The translations under genes and the position numbers were made by a program. Positions 37,283 through 50,886 of a DNA stretch of 64,000 bases are shown one piece after another. The notes below the pieces were generated by a model. It saw only the letters and a program-made list of their open reading frames with translations, was not told the origin of the DNA and did not search any database. The stretch comes from Prochilodus magdalenae. Lineage: Eukaryota > Chordata > Actinopteri > Characiformes > Prochilodontidae. The stretch is from the NCBI GenBank assembly GCA_024036415.1, contig JAMWET010005462.1, positions 133,501-197,500 on the forward strand, in the 5' to 3' direction. Within the stretch, counting starts at the first letter, position 1. Every line of letters begins with the position of its first letter.

Positions 37283-39719
37283 AACATGCATTATTGCTCA
37301 CCATACAGAACTATGAATCTGTAAGTTTCTACTTATAAACACAGTTAAAAAATCTAATCATGTTCTGGGCTCTGCATCATTTCTCATATGTTCCTTCCAG
37401 AATTGTTGTGGCATACAGCAGTGTATAGGAATTAAATGGACATATTCATATCACATAATGTGTCCTAAGCCTACCATTTGAATTCAAAGTAAATTGTTGT
37501 TTCAAATGTATACAGTTTTACAGACACTTTAATAGCATTGCACATTGTCGGCCAAAGCAGATACTCTTACTACATCTCCCAATACATGCTTCTTACAGCC
37601 AACACCATTGCACCATTCCTTAACAAGCCATATGATTTATTTGCTTCAGTTCCACAAACATTAAAAGCTAAACGGAAGACCGTCTTCTGTGCATATTGCC
37701 TCGGTTAGCATGAAATGTGCATTCTATGTGCCCCATTCAAAAAGGCACATAGAAAAAAATATATACATTTGTAGATGGTCAGTATGTGTGGATGCTCAGT
37801 GCTAGCCAGGCTGAAATCAAAGCTGCAGTTCACCTTGAAGTTCTGCCCAACGCTTGCATTCTCTCTAAGCTCTAAAGTTTCTTTTCCGCTTGCAGTCTCC
37901 AGAGTATACTTATGTGATGAGTTCTACAAAATTGAAAGTGACATTGCACCCCCCAGGACAAAAACATTAATGCTGGCTTCATCCTAAATCACCAGGGATA
38001 CAGGGACCCAGGGGTAGACTCACGACAAGAACACCTGCCTACTTTCCGCAAGTGGGTCAGTCGCTAGCTGGTGGAAAGCTATGCTGCATCACTGTTGGCT
38101 AATCCCATTTAGTAATGGTTAAGTATATATGCATCCCTTCAGAGTGTTTTAGCACATTTGGAAGGGGTTGAACATGCAGTGGGGAGCACATGTAGCTTTT
38201 TCAAGATATGCTTTGATCTTGTACATCTGTGGGCTCGGATTCTCAATAATGCTTTACAATAATGCATTGCCATATTTTTTTAAATAGCATAAAACATGGT
38301 TTGGGAAGCTTCAGTTTCAAAAATAAATTATGAAATGTGCCACTTTCTTTAAGAGAAAGCCGGACAATCCATAGCTATTCTGATGCCTTACTGGCAAGAT
38401 TTGTAATACAGTAGTGATGCATGCATCTGGGATAGGCTAGAGGGCGCCCAAGAGGAAACTCAAGGTCGAACCAAAATCTCTGTTAACAAAGGCAGGTGCA
38501 ATGTATAATACACCAACCAAAAGAGCACAGGTGCTGGGTCCCCATTGTGTTATCTGTGCATGTCTCAGTGTGCAGGTCACATACATGACAAATTTTACTT
38601 CTAGTGCATCATTGTATTTGGTATAACACTTAGCAAATCAATGGTCATGATAAAGCCAGAGGGGAGATAATATCAAATCCATCAAATCCAAATGAAAGAT
38701 AATTCAAATAATTTATTAAGGTTTTTAAAGTACTTTCTATTCTTAAGCAGAAATAGAAAGTTAAACATGTGACACAATCTGTACTGCTGTGATCTGAATG
38801 TAATGTGCAAAACATAATGAGGCGTGGTGCACATTTGCACAGTCATAGACCACTACATTAACAGCACACAGCCCCACACTCTCCCATACAATGACTCCTC
38901 TTAACTCCTCCTCTTTTCGTCTACACAGAAAACAACACTCGTCATCATGTACACCTGACATTTCAGAACAATGACTTACAGGTATTTACTTATTAAAAAT
39001 AGACCCCAAATGACAGGAAAATGAAACAGAAAAAGAACATTTACAGAGAAAACCAAGCAAATACATCCTGCCTTCTCCTGGAAGTGCTCAAAGTGTAAGT
39101 GACTGAAATGCATGGCTTTCTATACTATTGCTTTTCTCACATAAATTAAAGTCCTGCTGATTTATTAACATCATGTGGTGTGTGATCCAGCTAATTAAGG
39201 ACATGGAAAAGGAATAACCATCTCCACTCTGTTTCTGAAAAATAGTAATGCATTTCATTGACGTGATTCAGACGTGTGCATCATTTCCGTATGAATAAAA
39301 CATATTACATCAGCACAATTACTGCTTATTAATTACATATGTAACCTGGAAAAGAAATTGGGCTGATGTAAGTGTGCTGATGAGTCAGGTAAGTTTTTTC
39401 AGCATATTTAGATGCTGTCTGTCTAAAGAACTGTCTGTGTTTTACATACAATTGAATAATAATGTAGGTTTCTAAATACACGGGCTGGGGTCAGGGGTTA
39501 CTGTATCATAGTCCATGTATGACATAATCTTTTGATTATGGCTTCTTATGACTATTAGGATAGTATTATTAGAAAATCAGTTAGTTATATATATTGGTCA
39601 AGGTCAGATATTAAATATTAGTCCACATTGTATTTGTTGAGGTCTTCATGGTGCGGTTGGTGTGGTTTTATGTACCAGAACAGTCATAAAGGATGTGACC
39701 ATTTTCCAACCTCTCGTTA

Positions 39720-39720
<1 letters not shown>

Positions 39721-39779
<59 letters not shown>
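39721..39779. repeat. (CT)n microsatellite
   Basis: About 29 uninterrupted CT units. Confidence 0.95.
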
Positions 39780-39783
<4 letters not shown>

Positions 39784-40904
39784 TTTCTTATTAGTCCTGC
39801 ATAATACTGTACAATCACTGCAATATAAACCAAAGAGATTCAGAGTGGTTTGATGTGAATTGGTTAACTGGAGAAAAACACGCCCGCTCAGATTTCTTGA
39901 CAGTCTTGGTGATGGGAACCAGGTGTTGTGATATAAATATATCCATTTTAATTATTATGCATAACGGTCATCAATGACTCCTAATTTTAAAACCTAATAG
40001 AGTTTTGTATGTAGCTCTTAGAGCCCCAAAATTATTTGGATGCCTATCACCACAATGGTAAACAATTCTAACTAGAAGCAGAACATTTAACAACAAACCA
40101 CCCTGAATCACTTGGCAAGCGTATTGATGGTCGAATAGCCTGGGCTAAAACACTCCTTATAACTTCACCATGAATGTGGCAGAGCTAAACTGCTGTAGGC
40201 CGACTAGGCAGATCCTGACAACACCAAAGCAGACAGCTTAGTTTCCATATATATATGATTTTTGCAGCATAGTTTGTGGTATGTTGAATGTTATCATATT
40301 ACATCAAACATTTTTCCATGATATGGGACCGTTAATATCTGTGAAGAAAACTGCACACTAACGACATGTCAATGGTTTGAGCTAGACTAATACATACACA
40401 TACAGCTGGCTTCAGGAACGGACAATGAGGACAAGCAGGTCAAACTATTTTGAGGAACATGACGTATAGCTTCATCCGACTCCACGGAACGGTAAACAAT
40501 GCATTGGTTCAATGACGGCACAGACAGTTACATGACTGATGCAGCGGAACTGTTTCCCCAGGGCGAAGCTTCTGGTTGAAAATGAAGATTATGACATTGA
40601 GGTAGATGTTTCCTTTTAACATGACAGGTGATACAGCATTCTGATCCAAATGTTATGTCAAACTATATGAACAATCACAATTAGAAAACAGGAGTAAAGA
40701 AAGAAACGTGAAGTCAAAGGCCCTGCAGCTTTTGCCCTGCACCGACACTTTGTTTGAGGAGAAAAGGGGTGTGAGGCTTTCTACACTGCCGTTACTCTAC
40801 AGTTTATCTGTTCTTCATTCTAACAAGGCAAAACAAGTCATGAGAAAGAAGAAAATCATTTAGCAAAAAGGCTTAAAAAAATAACCTGTCACCAGTTGAA
40901 CCGA

Positions 40905-40971
40905 TTTATTTTCATATAAAACATATGATACCTTAAAAAAATAGAGATTTAACAATGTCAACCCTTTTATT
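40905..40971 (-). terminator. Two candidate poly(A) signals for the 41.6-kb exon
   Basis: The minus strand reads AATAAA at 40966-40971 and at 40905-40910, roughly 630-700 nt after the possible stop codons near 41600. If the terminal exon at 41598-41731 is real, these would end its 3' UTR. Confidence 0.25.
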
Positions 40972-41187
40972 CTACGCTGTCATCATTGTTCCCGTTAATT
41001 ACTTGACGATTAGACTTGAAGCTGTTGGCTAACAAAGAGTGAAAATGAAGATTTCTTTTTGTTGTTGTTGTTTGTATGTCTAATTGCATGCTCTGTATTA
41101 CCAGGCATGCAATACAATTTGGTTTAGCACATGATATGCAATGTTCATATGTGACATATTCTTGATGTGTACCTGTGAGAACATACA

Positions 41188-41230
41188 TGCACACGCATAC
41201 ACATACACACACTCACACTCACACTCACAC

Positions 41231-41281
<51 letters not shown>

Positions 41282-41302
41282 CACGCACACACACACGCAC
41301 AC
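41188..41302. repeat. (CA)n compound microsatellite
   Basis: CA repeats with CT and CG interruptions; the longest clean run is about 40 bp. Confidence 0.95.
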
Positions 41303-41597
41303 ATTTCATTACAGCATGTTGTTTCCTAAAAGACATCAAGAACACATTTAGTGTCTCGTAAAGCATATGCGTGTATGATCTGTGATTCAAGTAAAGTTCT
41401 CCTCTACCTCCCTTCAACATGTCAGTAAGCCACAGTTTGTCCTCAGCCTGTCAGTCACACTGTCCACAATGCTGCCGTTCAGTTAGACTCCACGTTTGAA
41501 ATGTATCCCCTTATGGTGATCATTTGAGGCTTTGTCCATTTCTGCAAGAAAAAGGTCTGTGGTCCTTGGACATCGTAATATTCACGCCTACTATATT

Positions 41598-41731
41598 TCA
41601 GTCACTTGTTTCTCTTTGAAGTGTGAGATTGCTGCCTGGCCTGTTTGACCTCCGGGTCCATGGAGTGGTGAGGCTCTGATGTTGTTTTGTGGTTGATCTG
41701 GAAACATGTGGCAAGAAATATCTTTCTGCTC
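41598..41731 (-). CDS. Possible terminal exon of an unidentified gene
   Basis: On the minus strand a near-ideal acceptor (TCTCTTGGTTTTTCAG|GAG) opens a block that stays open in all three frames for more than 40 codons. Entry in phase 1, as left by the exon at 48203-48269, gives 43 residues ending LTLQRETSD before a stop. Other phases end TSKRNK or KEKQVTEI. All-frame openness means the frame itself is weak evidence; the acceptor and the downstream AATAAA are the better support. Function unknown. Confidence 0.3.
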
Positions 41732-41759
41732 CTGAAAAACCAAGAGAGAACAACTTTAG

Positions 41760-44413
41760 TCCAATTTTCCCCACAGTCTTCAGTTATCAGCGCCACCTAA
41801 AGTTAGACTAACCAAATCCCAACTAGAAATATTTTTTGATAAAAGCATTCTAAGAATATGCAATTCATTAACGTTTTCAGCGGGAAGTTTTATTTTGGCT
41901 CTAAAGGTAGGAGAACATTCTCTGAAAACATGATATCATCTCAGGTTTTAGTAACAGCCATAAAACATTTTTTGAATGTTGACAATATTCTTCCTCTGTT
42001 ATCATGCAACATAATCTGTGACATCTACATCTACAAAACATCCTCCGTACGCTGCATTTGCAGGTTATGTCTAGTTTATCCATATAGGAACATAATTTGA
42101 ATTCATAAACATCTTTAAAATGCTCCTTAAACATTGTGTTAAACATTTGCTTTAAAACTTTATTACATCTTGTTATCAACGTTATCCACAGTTCTGGAAA
42201 CCAAATCATTTTTTAAAAATTCCCAAAACTCTTATTTATTCATGACTTTGTTGGAGGTCTTGGATTTGAGTCTATAAGTAGTCATGGTATGCTTGAGAAG
42301 ACCATTGCTCAAACAGACCTGCAGCTGAAGATGCTTTTCAGAGTTTTAAAGAATGAGTAGAAAATGGTTTTGGAGTGTAACCAGTTAGGTAGTATTCATT
42401 AAAAATTAAAAGGCCTGTTTCTACTTTCCTTTATCATAAAGTCCACTATAATGTCAGAGTAACTGTATGCACAAAAATGGACATAGTTAATTTGTATATG
42501 ACCATTTTCCAACATATCTTCATGTCTTGGATCGATCCAAATATTCAGAACCATTATTTCAGTGAAGGTATGAAAATTAGCATTGACATTTCTCAGCACT
42601 ATTACTTTTATACAGGTACAGTGAAATGTACTACATCTGTTACATCAGGGGAGCACAGCTCAGGTCCTGGAGGACAGTGTCCAGCACAATTTAATAATAT
42701 ACCTGCTCAAACACACCTGATTCAACTGGATGTCGGGCCTCTAAGACTGAAGCTGTGCACCCCAGTGATACATGATGCTACACGATGTTGCAGTCCCAGC
42801 TGAAACACTCATTATAACATCACTGTGAAAAGTTGGGGCCAAACTGCTGTGAGTGGAATAAGCTAATATATGATATGTAAATGTAAGTTGTTGGTGTTTG
42901 TGACATCATTAACACAAAGAATTAAAAACAGGCTATTTGTGTGATGGAGTGTCCATTTAGTGACCGTATCTTCCCAAAAATGTGTCGTCATGTTTAAATG
43001 AACAAAATAGGGAATGGTTTCCAACGATACAAACTCTTTCACCATGAACTGTCATACATTATTTTGCCCTTGGGAAACATGTGCTAGGATGTAAAGTGAT
43101 ATAAGGTTTATTCAAGTTTAATATCAAGCCTGCCAGATATCGCCTGAGCATAACAACACCGCAACATGTGTAAGCACAGTTTTATCACCAACAGAACAAT
43201 GTCATCATAAATAAAACAGTCAGCCTTCATTCTGTCCCAAACAAGCAGGATGTGGATTTTTAAACGGTGCTATTCTGCGGAGGAGATCCACAATGCAACA
43301 CTGACACAGAACTGTCAGGCAGAGTTAGCGACCTAGCACGCTACAAAATGTTCCCATTACTCTGGCAGTGAGCAAGAGTGAGAGGCTGTGCTGCCACAAT
43401 GTGAAGCCATTTTCTACAGCCTTCTCTTCAGGCAGTGACCACAGCCAAGTCCTGCAGAAATACATGCTGCATTCACATTCTTCAGTTTAATAATTCAATT
43501 AAAAACCATTTGGTTATCATGTCCCTTATTTCCCCACACATGCACAATGGTGTGGACAAATTGTCTTTCTTAGCCTGGTTTATTGCTTGTACTCTGTGGA
43601 CACATGCAGTCTCTAACCTATTATGCGTGGTATAAACGTGCATAGAGAAAAATCACTTCCTTATTTGACACTCAAAAATACAGACCCATTTTCAACTCCA
43701 ATGATACACCATTTACAACTTTCAGTTGCTGTTTATATTGTGGAATCCCCAGGAATTATCCCAGCTGCAAGAGCTGACAGAGGTCCATAGAGGACCAGAA
43801 CGCTGTGCACCTCTCCACAGCCTTTTTAAAGCTACACGCTGTGTTCTACATGTCATTGTTTATTAGTTGAAATACGTGTTACATCTTGGTTGTGATTTAT
43901 TGTGCTCTTGTGAATTTAACTAGTGTGCTGGAAGTGTCTACCCTCATCATGTGGTGGCCTTCTGTCCCTCCCCTCTGTGTCAGTCCTCTCTCTTTCAGTC
44001 AGGCCTTTACCTGAAACTAAAATGGCTTAATCCAGGTTTGTTTTAGAGTGCTGACATGACAATAGATAAGGCAGATAGAATATCGAGCCAATAAAAAATA
44101 GTCCCAACATTATTTGGAATAAGATCTACTTACATTACAGTATACTACAATTACATTACAATATCTTATCTTACACTGTAAGAAGTTTACATACAAACTG
44201 TACAACTAGAGTCTGTGGTAACACAGTAGAAAGTAACGTGTTCTAGTAATGTCATTACAGCAGCAGAGTAACAGCAATGGTGATGCGCACACGCCTTTCT
44301 GGGCACTGAAAGTGATTTTGGCACTTTTCATACTCTGTCAGTTGCCATAGTGGATGTTCACTGTTAAATAGGCCTTGAAATGAGCTTGCTATTCACCAGC
44401 TTCTTAATCAGAT
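41760..44413. other. Spacer with dispersed repeats
   Basis: The stretch 42640-42765 (AGGTCCTGGAGGACAGTGTC, AAACACACCTGATTCAACTG) resembles a ubiquitous fish repeat of the 'cctggagggcc' kind. The stretch 42790-42870 shares CACTCATTATAACATCAC with sequence near 40150. The rest is not recognised. Confidence 0.45.
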
Positions 44414-44478
44414 CCACCTTAAATGCTGCAGGCTTTACAGGCACCATGTACATGTAGCTGCAGCACCGTTTAAGGTGG
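44414..44478. repeat. Inverted repeat CCACCTTAAA...TTTAAGGTGG
   Basis: The arms CCACCTTAAATGCTGCAG and CTGCAGCACCGTTTAAGGTGG pair around about 25 nt. The same word CCACCTTAAA recurs at 44661, and TTTAAGGTGGAA recurs at 29670. Likely a MITE-type repeat. Confidence 0.6.
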
Positions 44479-45173
44479 AACAGAAAACAGAAACAGTAGC
44501 CAACTTCAGCTTCAACATTTTTAACAAGATCCTGGACAATATCGAGGTCTCACACAGCAAGGAGAGGAACAATTACACGAGTGTCTGGAGATACAACCCA
44601 AAACTAAACTTGTGAGTAGCAGCCATGCTGCGTCATTTCAATCCTCTTTTTGATTAAACACGCCACCTTAAACTGAAAGTTTGACAGTTAAAAAAGGAGT
44701 TGAATTTGCTTTGTGTTGATGTCGAGGTTCATTCTATCTTCCGGTTTCAGCATGCTGCTTTTAGTTTGATGGTGTGGACGGGACTTATTGTGCACTTCTT
44801 TAACTAATGCATTAAACTCTTAGCATACAGTATTCCACCTAATAAACTATGACATTAATGATGATGACATCGTGATGACTCACACTAAAGAAGAGACTTC
44901 AGACACAGGCAGAAAAATAAAATGTAAAGTGGTCACGCACTGTGCAAATTTTTGGTGATCTGCAGCATGGCTCCTATTTACAGGTGGGGCTGTTTGTCAT
45001 GCTATTCTGTGTGATCATTGAGGTGCTTCACTGTAAGCCAGCCAGTCAGGGCGGACTCATTTTAAGGAGGATCATAAAGTTGATATGGGGGGGGGGCGTA
45101 AAACTGTATCTGGACGCGCACACACACGCGCACACACACACACACAATGAATTTACCGCAATGGAACTATGTA

Positions 45174-45480
45174 AACTCATCATCAAAACAACAGACAGTT
45201 GCACTTAGAAGGAATCAACCGACAGGAATAAAACTTGGTAGCTGGGTTTGACATTGTGAGACATGCAAATGATTCAAGTCTCACACTTAGCCACACACAT
45301 GACATAATCAAGATCAGGCCTTACTGATGTACCCAACTGACCCAACAGCCACGATTGTGGACATTTAGCAAGCAGTGATGCCCTCCCTGAGCCATCCTGT
45401 TAGTGACACCACCACTGGCAAATGGCTGCACGACACAAAACTACATGCAGAGACAGGCAGACTGTTATGATGACCACGTC
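45174..45480. mobile_element. Tc1/mariner family B, copy 4
   Basis: The left end ACTCATCATCAAAACA, the GAAGGAATCAACCGACAGGA block and the body phrase ACTGACCCAACAGCCACGAT match the family. The right part is lost. It begins next to a (CA)n tract at 45115-45146. Confidence 0.78.
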
Positions 45481-46689
45481 AACAACTAAACTCTATATAG
45501 CAAATAGCAAACTGGTGGACCTTTAATGCAGGTGTAGTAGTTTTGACATACTTTTAGTGGTGGTGTAAGAAAATACTGATATATTTTTCTACTTCAAAGT
45601 AATGGCACAATGCTAATATTAGCATTAGCAAATATGTGCATATGGTGTAGCGTTTCTGTTCTATTACTGTTTTCCTAAAATTAGATTTAATTTTTTATTT
45701 AATATATTGCCTTGCTTACAGTACTACAATATATTGAATCATAATGCTCGTTATCACCAGGTTCGTGCCAAAACACAGCCGTACTTGACTGATTTTAATG
45801 CTTTAATCCAAACTATATGGAAAATGCATCAGGTGAGATTACTAAATATGTAGGAACATAACATTGGTCACCACCGCCGCTGGCCTCCGTGTAGCAGCCA
45901 TGTGTTGTAACACAATACAACACCACACATGCCACAAATGAGTCCGCCATTATGCAGCCAGTGTTACTGTCAATTCGTCACCACGGCAGCGGAGAAAACA
46001 AAACAATTCTGGTGTCTATGGAAATATAGCCAACAGACGACGGGTGTTAAGGGGTCGGTAGGGGTTAAGTGTAGCACATTTGGATCTCACATGATGGCAA
46101 TTCATCATCCATAAGTGCCTTAAGTCCACGGATTATGAAGGAATCAATGCATCCACTGCTCGAAATAACCTGCCCTTTTGGCAAAGTGAATTTGTTGGTC
46201 ATGTTAAGCAGCAGAACGGTATCATATGGGGGGTAAGATAGACTCCACTCATCCACTCAACCGATTTAGGCCAAATTCTTAGTGAAAAATTATTTGTAGA
46301 CAAAAACGTTCTTAATAATGTGCCTGAATATCAGAGCTTTTGTATTTTTTTTTTCAATTCTGAATTAGAAATAAATTACAATAACATATATGTAATATTT
46401 GATAATAACTTCACCACTGCTATAAGTTAATGGGAGAAAGAAAAATACATCCTTACCTAAATAAAATTTTTATATAACAGGTAATATATATTTAATATAA
46501 CTTATTCTAATTTGAAATCTTGGTTGGAGATGCACAACAATATGGGAGTTATATATTGGTGTTAGCAGTTGGCAAATAGTTTTGGGTGGATGTTTAAATT
46601 TAAATGATATTTAAAGCCGATACACGTATTCGACATTTATTGTACTCTGGAAGAGTAAAACGTTTAGCCAGCACTGTGCTACGGGGCTA

Positions 46690-46912
46690 CGATGTCTGGT
46701 GGTAGGTGTAGCTCAGTGGACAACACCACTACCCACCAAGTAGCCATCACCACACGTGGGAGACTGGGGTTCGAATCCCAGGCTGAGTGACTATGCTGTG
46801 CTACACCAATAAGAGTCCACTACGTTGGCCTCCCTGTAATATGATTAACTTGTAAGTCGCTCTGGATAAGAGCGTCAGCTAAATACCGTAAATGTCTGCA
46901 TTTCATTGTAAC
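46690..46912 (+). mobile_element. tRNA-derived SINE, copy 2, with LINE-type tail
   Basis: The head has an A box (TAGGTGTAGCTCAGTGG) and a B box (GGGTTCGAATCCC) at tRNA spacing. The tail AAGTCGCTCTGGATAAGAGC is the well-known 3' end shared by fish SINEs and their partner LINEs. It cannot be a functional tRNA gene because the cloverleaf is not preserved. Confidence 0.88.
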
Positions 46913-47808
46913 TATATGGCACTACATGTTCTATTCCTTCATAATGCCAAGTACACGCTGTGAAATACAGGTGATATTGAGATGTTCAGGACATCCTAAA
47001 CAAACTTTTGGACCCCCTGAATTTCTCAAAATAAGTATTTTCATGGCATTATGCTCCCCATTCACCTCTACTTTACAAAATGATGTAGCATAGTTGTAAA
47101 TCTGAAAAGTTTCTACATTTGTGTACTTTTGTATTGACAGAGATTGTACAGAGTATTGGAAATCGCCATTGGCCTATGATTCCCATACGTAATAAATGCC
47201 TAGTTTTCACCGTCTTTTGCCAACAAATGTTTATGCAAAACAGTGAGTTACAGTGATGCCACAGATATCTTAAATGTAGTTAGCAGACCTTCCATCATCT
47301 GCTTTAAACTACAGGTACAGTATGTAATAGTTGCAGCATGGGAGAAACTAGAATGTGGGTCTTAGGCGGTAACTCTTCTGCCTGTCCTCCCTTAGCAGCA
47401 CCTGGTTCAGGCCAACCAGATGCCAAAGCACAGACCATTAGAGCTTCTAGAGCACTTGTATGACTTTTTAAAATTCCTATAACATAAAATAAACTATATA
47501 TAAAAATGATATACAAACCCATTATATTATATATAAACCCATTATAGGTTCACACTCTCCATGCAACACCAGACTAGAGTGCAATGTTTCCCAATCCTAG
47601 TTCTCAAACTCCACTGCTCTGCATATTATGGTGCTTCCTCAAAATCAGTAATCTGATTAAAGCAGTTTAAGCTATCATGAGCTTTATCTTAACAATGTAT
47701 AGGTTATAATCTACAGAATACATCATGAAATAAAAGTAAAGGCCAGTTACCTTGTATATTTTGGCTTTTAAGCTAATGACATCTACAGTATCCCCATACC
47801 CCTCAAGT

Positions 47809-47941
47809 CAGGGGTGTCCAATCTTATCTGTAATGAGCCCGTGTGGCTGCAGGCTTTCATTTCAACAAAGCAGGAGATCTGATCAGCAGTTTGAAGACTG
47901 AGACGAACTGATAGCTAGCCCTTTGCATTGGACTGGACACA
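47809..47941. repeat. Dispersed fish repeat
   Basis: Begins CAGGGGTGTCCAATCTTATC and ends near TGGACTGGACAC, so the ends are inverted (GGTGTCC / GGACAC). A high-copy fish repeat of this form is known to me. Probably a MITE. Confidence 0.6.
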
Positions 47942-48202
47942 CTTCACATTTAAAAAAGCCCTCATGAGAACAGGCTTTTAACAGAGCTACTAAAATAACA
48001 AAATGATTGCATCTATAGTGTCAAAATACACCTACATATTCATACAATTGTCTGCATGGCAGAAACAGTCACCTGCTGCTGTTAATGAGCATAAAGACCT
48101 AAATATATAGTATGATCTGGTTTTTTATCTGCTTGAAGTCCGAGGATCATCTGTAGCTGAACATGGTTTGTTTTTCGGGCGTGCAACTCATGCCTCCCTC
48201 AC

Positions 48203-48269
48203 CTTCAAATTGCTGCAGGTCTGTCTGGCACAGGTTCTGTGCTTCATTGACTTTCATGGAATGAAGGGC
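48203..48269 (-). CDS. Possible internal exon of an unidentified gene
   Basis: On the minus strand a 67-nt block lies between an acceptor (CATATTTTGTAG|GCC) and a strong donor (TTTGAAG|GTGAGGGA). In frame 0 it reads 22 residues including KVNEAQNLCQTDLQQFE, without stops, leaving phase 1. The peptide looks natural (helical, amphipathic) but I do not recognise it. It lies between the signal-peptide exon at 52150 and the possible last exon at 41731, on the same strand. The exon joining it to the first exon was not found. Confidence 0.3.
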
Positions 48270-50817
48270 CTACAAAATATGCCCTCTATCAAAATTATGT
48301 AATTTCAGTTGCATAATGCCCTTCAGAGAGCTGTACCCAGTGTAAATCTAATAAATGAAACCTGTCCCATTACACAGGCCACGCTTAACCTCTTCTCATT
48401 GTTTAACTATTGCTAAATATCTTCTCAATGTTTCTAACATAAAGTCTCACAAAGGATTGCCTGTCTGCTGTGTAGCACCACCCCTAGCACCCAATGTCTG
48501 TAAGGCTGACCCAGACGCTTTTTAACTATGCATAAAATTTACATCAGAATTTGGTGCAATATGGTCATTTTTTATGTTTTTTAGTACAGCAAAAATAAGG
48601 ATTTGCTGAAAATATAGCTAACATTAATAGTCATCCATTAAAAGTCATATGGTATAGTTTGAACCCCACCTGTGAAATAAAAGGATTCGCTGAGCTTCTA
48701 CGTGAAACACAATAACACATCCTTTACTACGTTCAGAGTAATATGCCTTTCTGCAAATGCACAATTATTTATTTTTATTAACATTTTAATCCTTTTTTTA
48801 CATTTGCAGAGGCAACATTTCTTGATTTTGTCCGCATATAAGCAGTAATACTGCATGTAATTGTGATCAGGTGTGTGCATACAACTCAGTCTTCCCATCT
48901 ATTTTCTCTATTTTCCCACAGCACATAATAAAAGTACAATATTTGGAAAAACAGGATGTGCTTTATAATGTCCCAAGCCATTGCTCCACATACAGGCTAG
49001 CACGTTAGCCTCAAACTAGCACACTAGCCACAAGCTATCATGTTAGCCTTGACACAATATTGCATAATATAATAAAATGTATAATACTGCATCATAAAAA
49101 TATGGCTTAATTTGTTCCATTCTATGGTAACACCTCTACTACGCTGTTGATTAAACTGATAAGAGTGACTAATATTTTCCTGAGGTTTCTGAATTAGAAA
49201 TGGAAGAGAAAACAGCACTGCTAGGTTTTAAAATGCTGTGATGAAATGACGAGTTCAGTGATTGTTTTGAGTTAATACTTCAGTTCAGTTGTTAAATAAA
49301 TCATGCAAAAAGGAAACAAATGAAAAACCTAATAAGTGGTCAATATTAATGAATAAAATAAGATAACAGCATGATGGGCTGACATCCAAACCAACTACTT
49401 GTTACTATAAAGGCCATGTTGTTACTGTACAGTGGTTGTTTTTGTTTACAGGCTATCTATAATAGGTCTAAATCCAGACACAGGGGAAGTGGGGGTACTG
49501 AAAGGTCTGCACTCCCTCCCACAAATTTCAGGATTGCAACTGTTAAATGTAATAACATCCAATGTTTTTGTATTCTTTATAATAAAAATATGAGCATAAT
49601 AAAGACTCATGTGCTTGTTTTGGAGTGGAATTTGTATTTTTGTATTTCCTGTTGACCGCTTTGGGGGGACATGCAAAATGTGAGGTGCAAAACGAGAAAG
49701 CCTATGCGGAGATATAGACCAGTTCCAAGCCCCAAAGCAACATCATGAGATCATATTAAATTAGAACTAAAGAGAATAAAGTTTATTTGTCCCTGAGGGT
49801 CAATTTATAACTGAGGGGCATAAACATGACACACATATAGACCACTACAGACAAGGACAATTACAGACAAACCAAATACTTGCAACAAGACATCTTTACA
49901 CAGTAACAAAAGGTATGTATTGTGTGGTCCTGAAACTCCAGTACAAAATAAACAGAGAGTCAGCAGCTCCTGTTTACAGTGTCCTGTCTCATTCGGCCAA
50001 ACATATACATATATATATATATACACACCTACAGACAAATTCCTGCCCTGAAACTGTAGCTTAAAAATGACCTGTTCATGGAAGCAGCGCAAATGGTAAG
50101 CTGGTAATAGCATCAGCTAATAAAAGCGTCATGTGTGGAAACCAGCACTCCACCCGCTCTTTCTCAGCCCAGGCCTCAAGCAGTTCTCCCTCATTCGTTT
50201 GTTTACCAGATCCAATGTGTACGTTATAAGGAAACTCCACCGATTATTACTTCCCCAAATGATCTTCACAATAAAAAGACTGGGAAGCGAATAGTTATTC
50301 AGAGTGGACAGATGTGGACAGATATGGGCAGATGTGAAATGCCCCCTTCTACAGAAACTGGCCCAGTCAGAATCGTTCATAGTGGTGGTGATGGGAACCA
50401 GACATCTGAAGAGTTTAATGCCTCTGAAAGTTATTATATGAGATATATGAAATGGTAAGGATAAATTGTCGGATGTCTGAGACATTGTTTTATAATAACT
50501 TTGTGATAAATGTTTTCTCTTTAAATGTATTTTAATCCATCCATGGCAACAGGGCATTGTAAGGCAACTTGTGTTTTTTTATGATTTGATTTATTGATTT
50601 TTTTTTTATTTATTGATATGATTTATGACTATTTGGCCATCATGGACAGAAAGAAAACACAGGAGTGTCTACAATGAACCATTTGGCATCAAATTGCTCT
50701 AAATTAGTCTGTATACTTTTTAAGGACTAAAATATTCAAATTTCTTTTTTAATGTTGAAATAAATGGTGAAATCCCCCTTAAAAGCCTTTAGACACAAGG
50801 TAAACAAGATACTAAAT

Positions 50818-50820
<3 letters not shown>
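48270..50820. other. Spacer with old repeats
   Basis: The stretch 49778-49830 (AAGTTTATTTGTCCCTGAGG) looks like a retroelement tail. The stretch 50130-50560 resembles a dispersed fish repeat (GGTGATGGGAACCAGA also occurs near 39911). A strong minus-strand acceptor form lies at 49188, but the following frames close quickly or lack a donor. Confidence 0.4.

Positions 50821-50884
<64 letters not shown>
50821..50884. repeat. (TA)n microsatellite
   Basis: About 32 TA units. Two weak TA or GT arrays follow at 51575-51612. Confidence 0.95.

Positions 50885-50886
<2 letters not shown>

Noticed and set aside
46065..46256. Minus-strand 63-codon frame as an exon
   Set aside because: It looks partly protein-like, but there is no supporting acceptor and donor in the right phase, and the plus strand is open there too. 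Probably an old repeat.
46690..46912. tRNA gene
   Set aside because: A and B boxes are present, but the sequence continues into a LINE-type tail and the cloverleaf is not kept. It is a SINE.
47304..47522. Minus-strand 72-codon frame
   Set aside because: The surrounding sequence resembles a dispersed fish repeat, and there is no splice or promoter evidence.
49024..49218. Exon after the strong minus-strand acceptor at 49188
   Set aside because: The acceptor is good, but no convincing donor follows, and the phase-1 frame needed for the signal-peptide exon stops after six codons.
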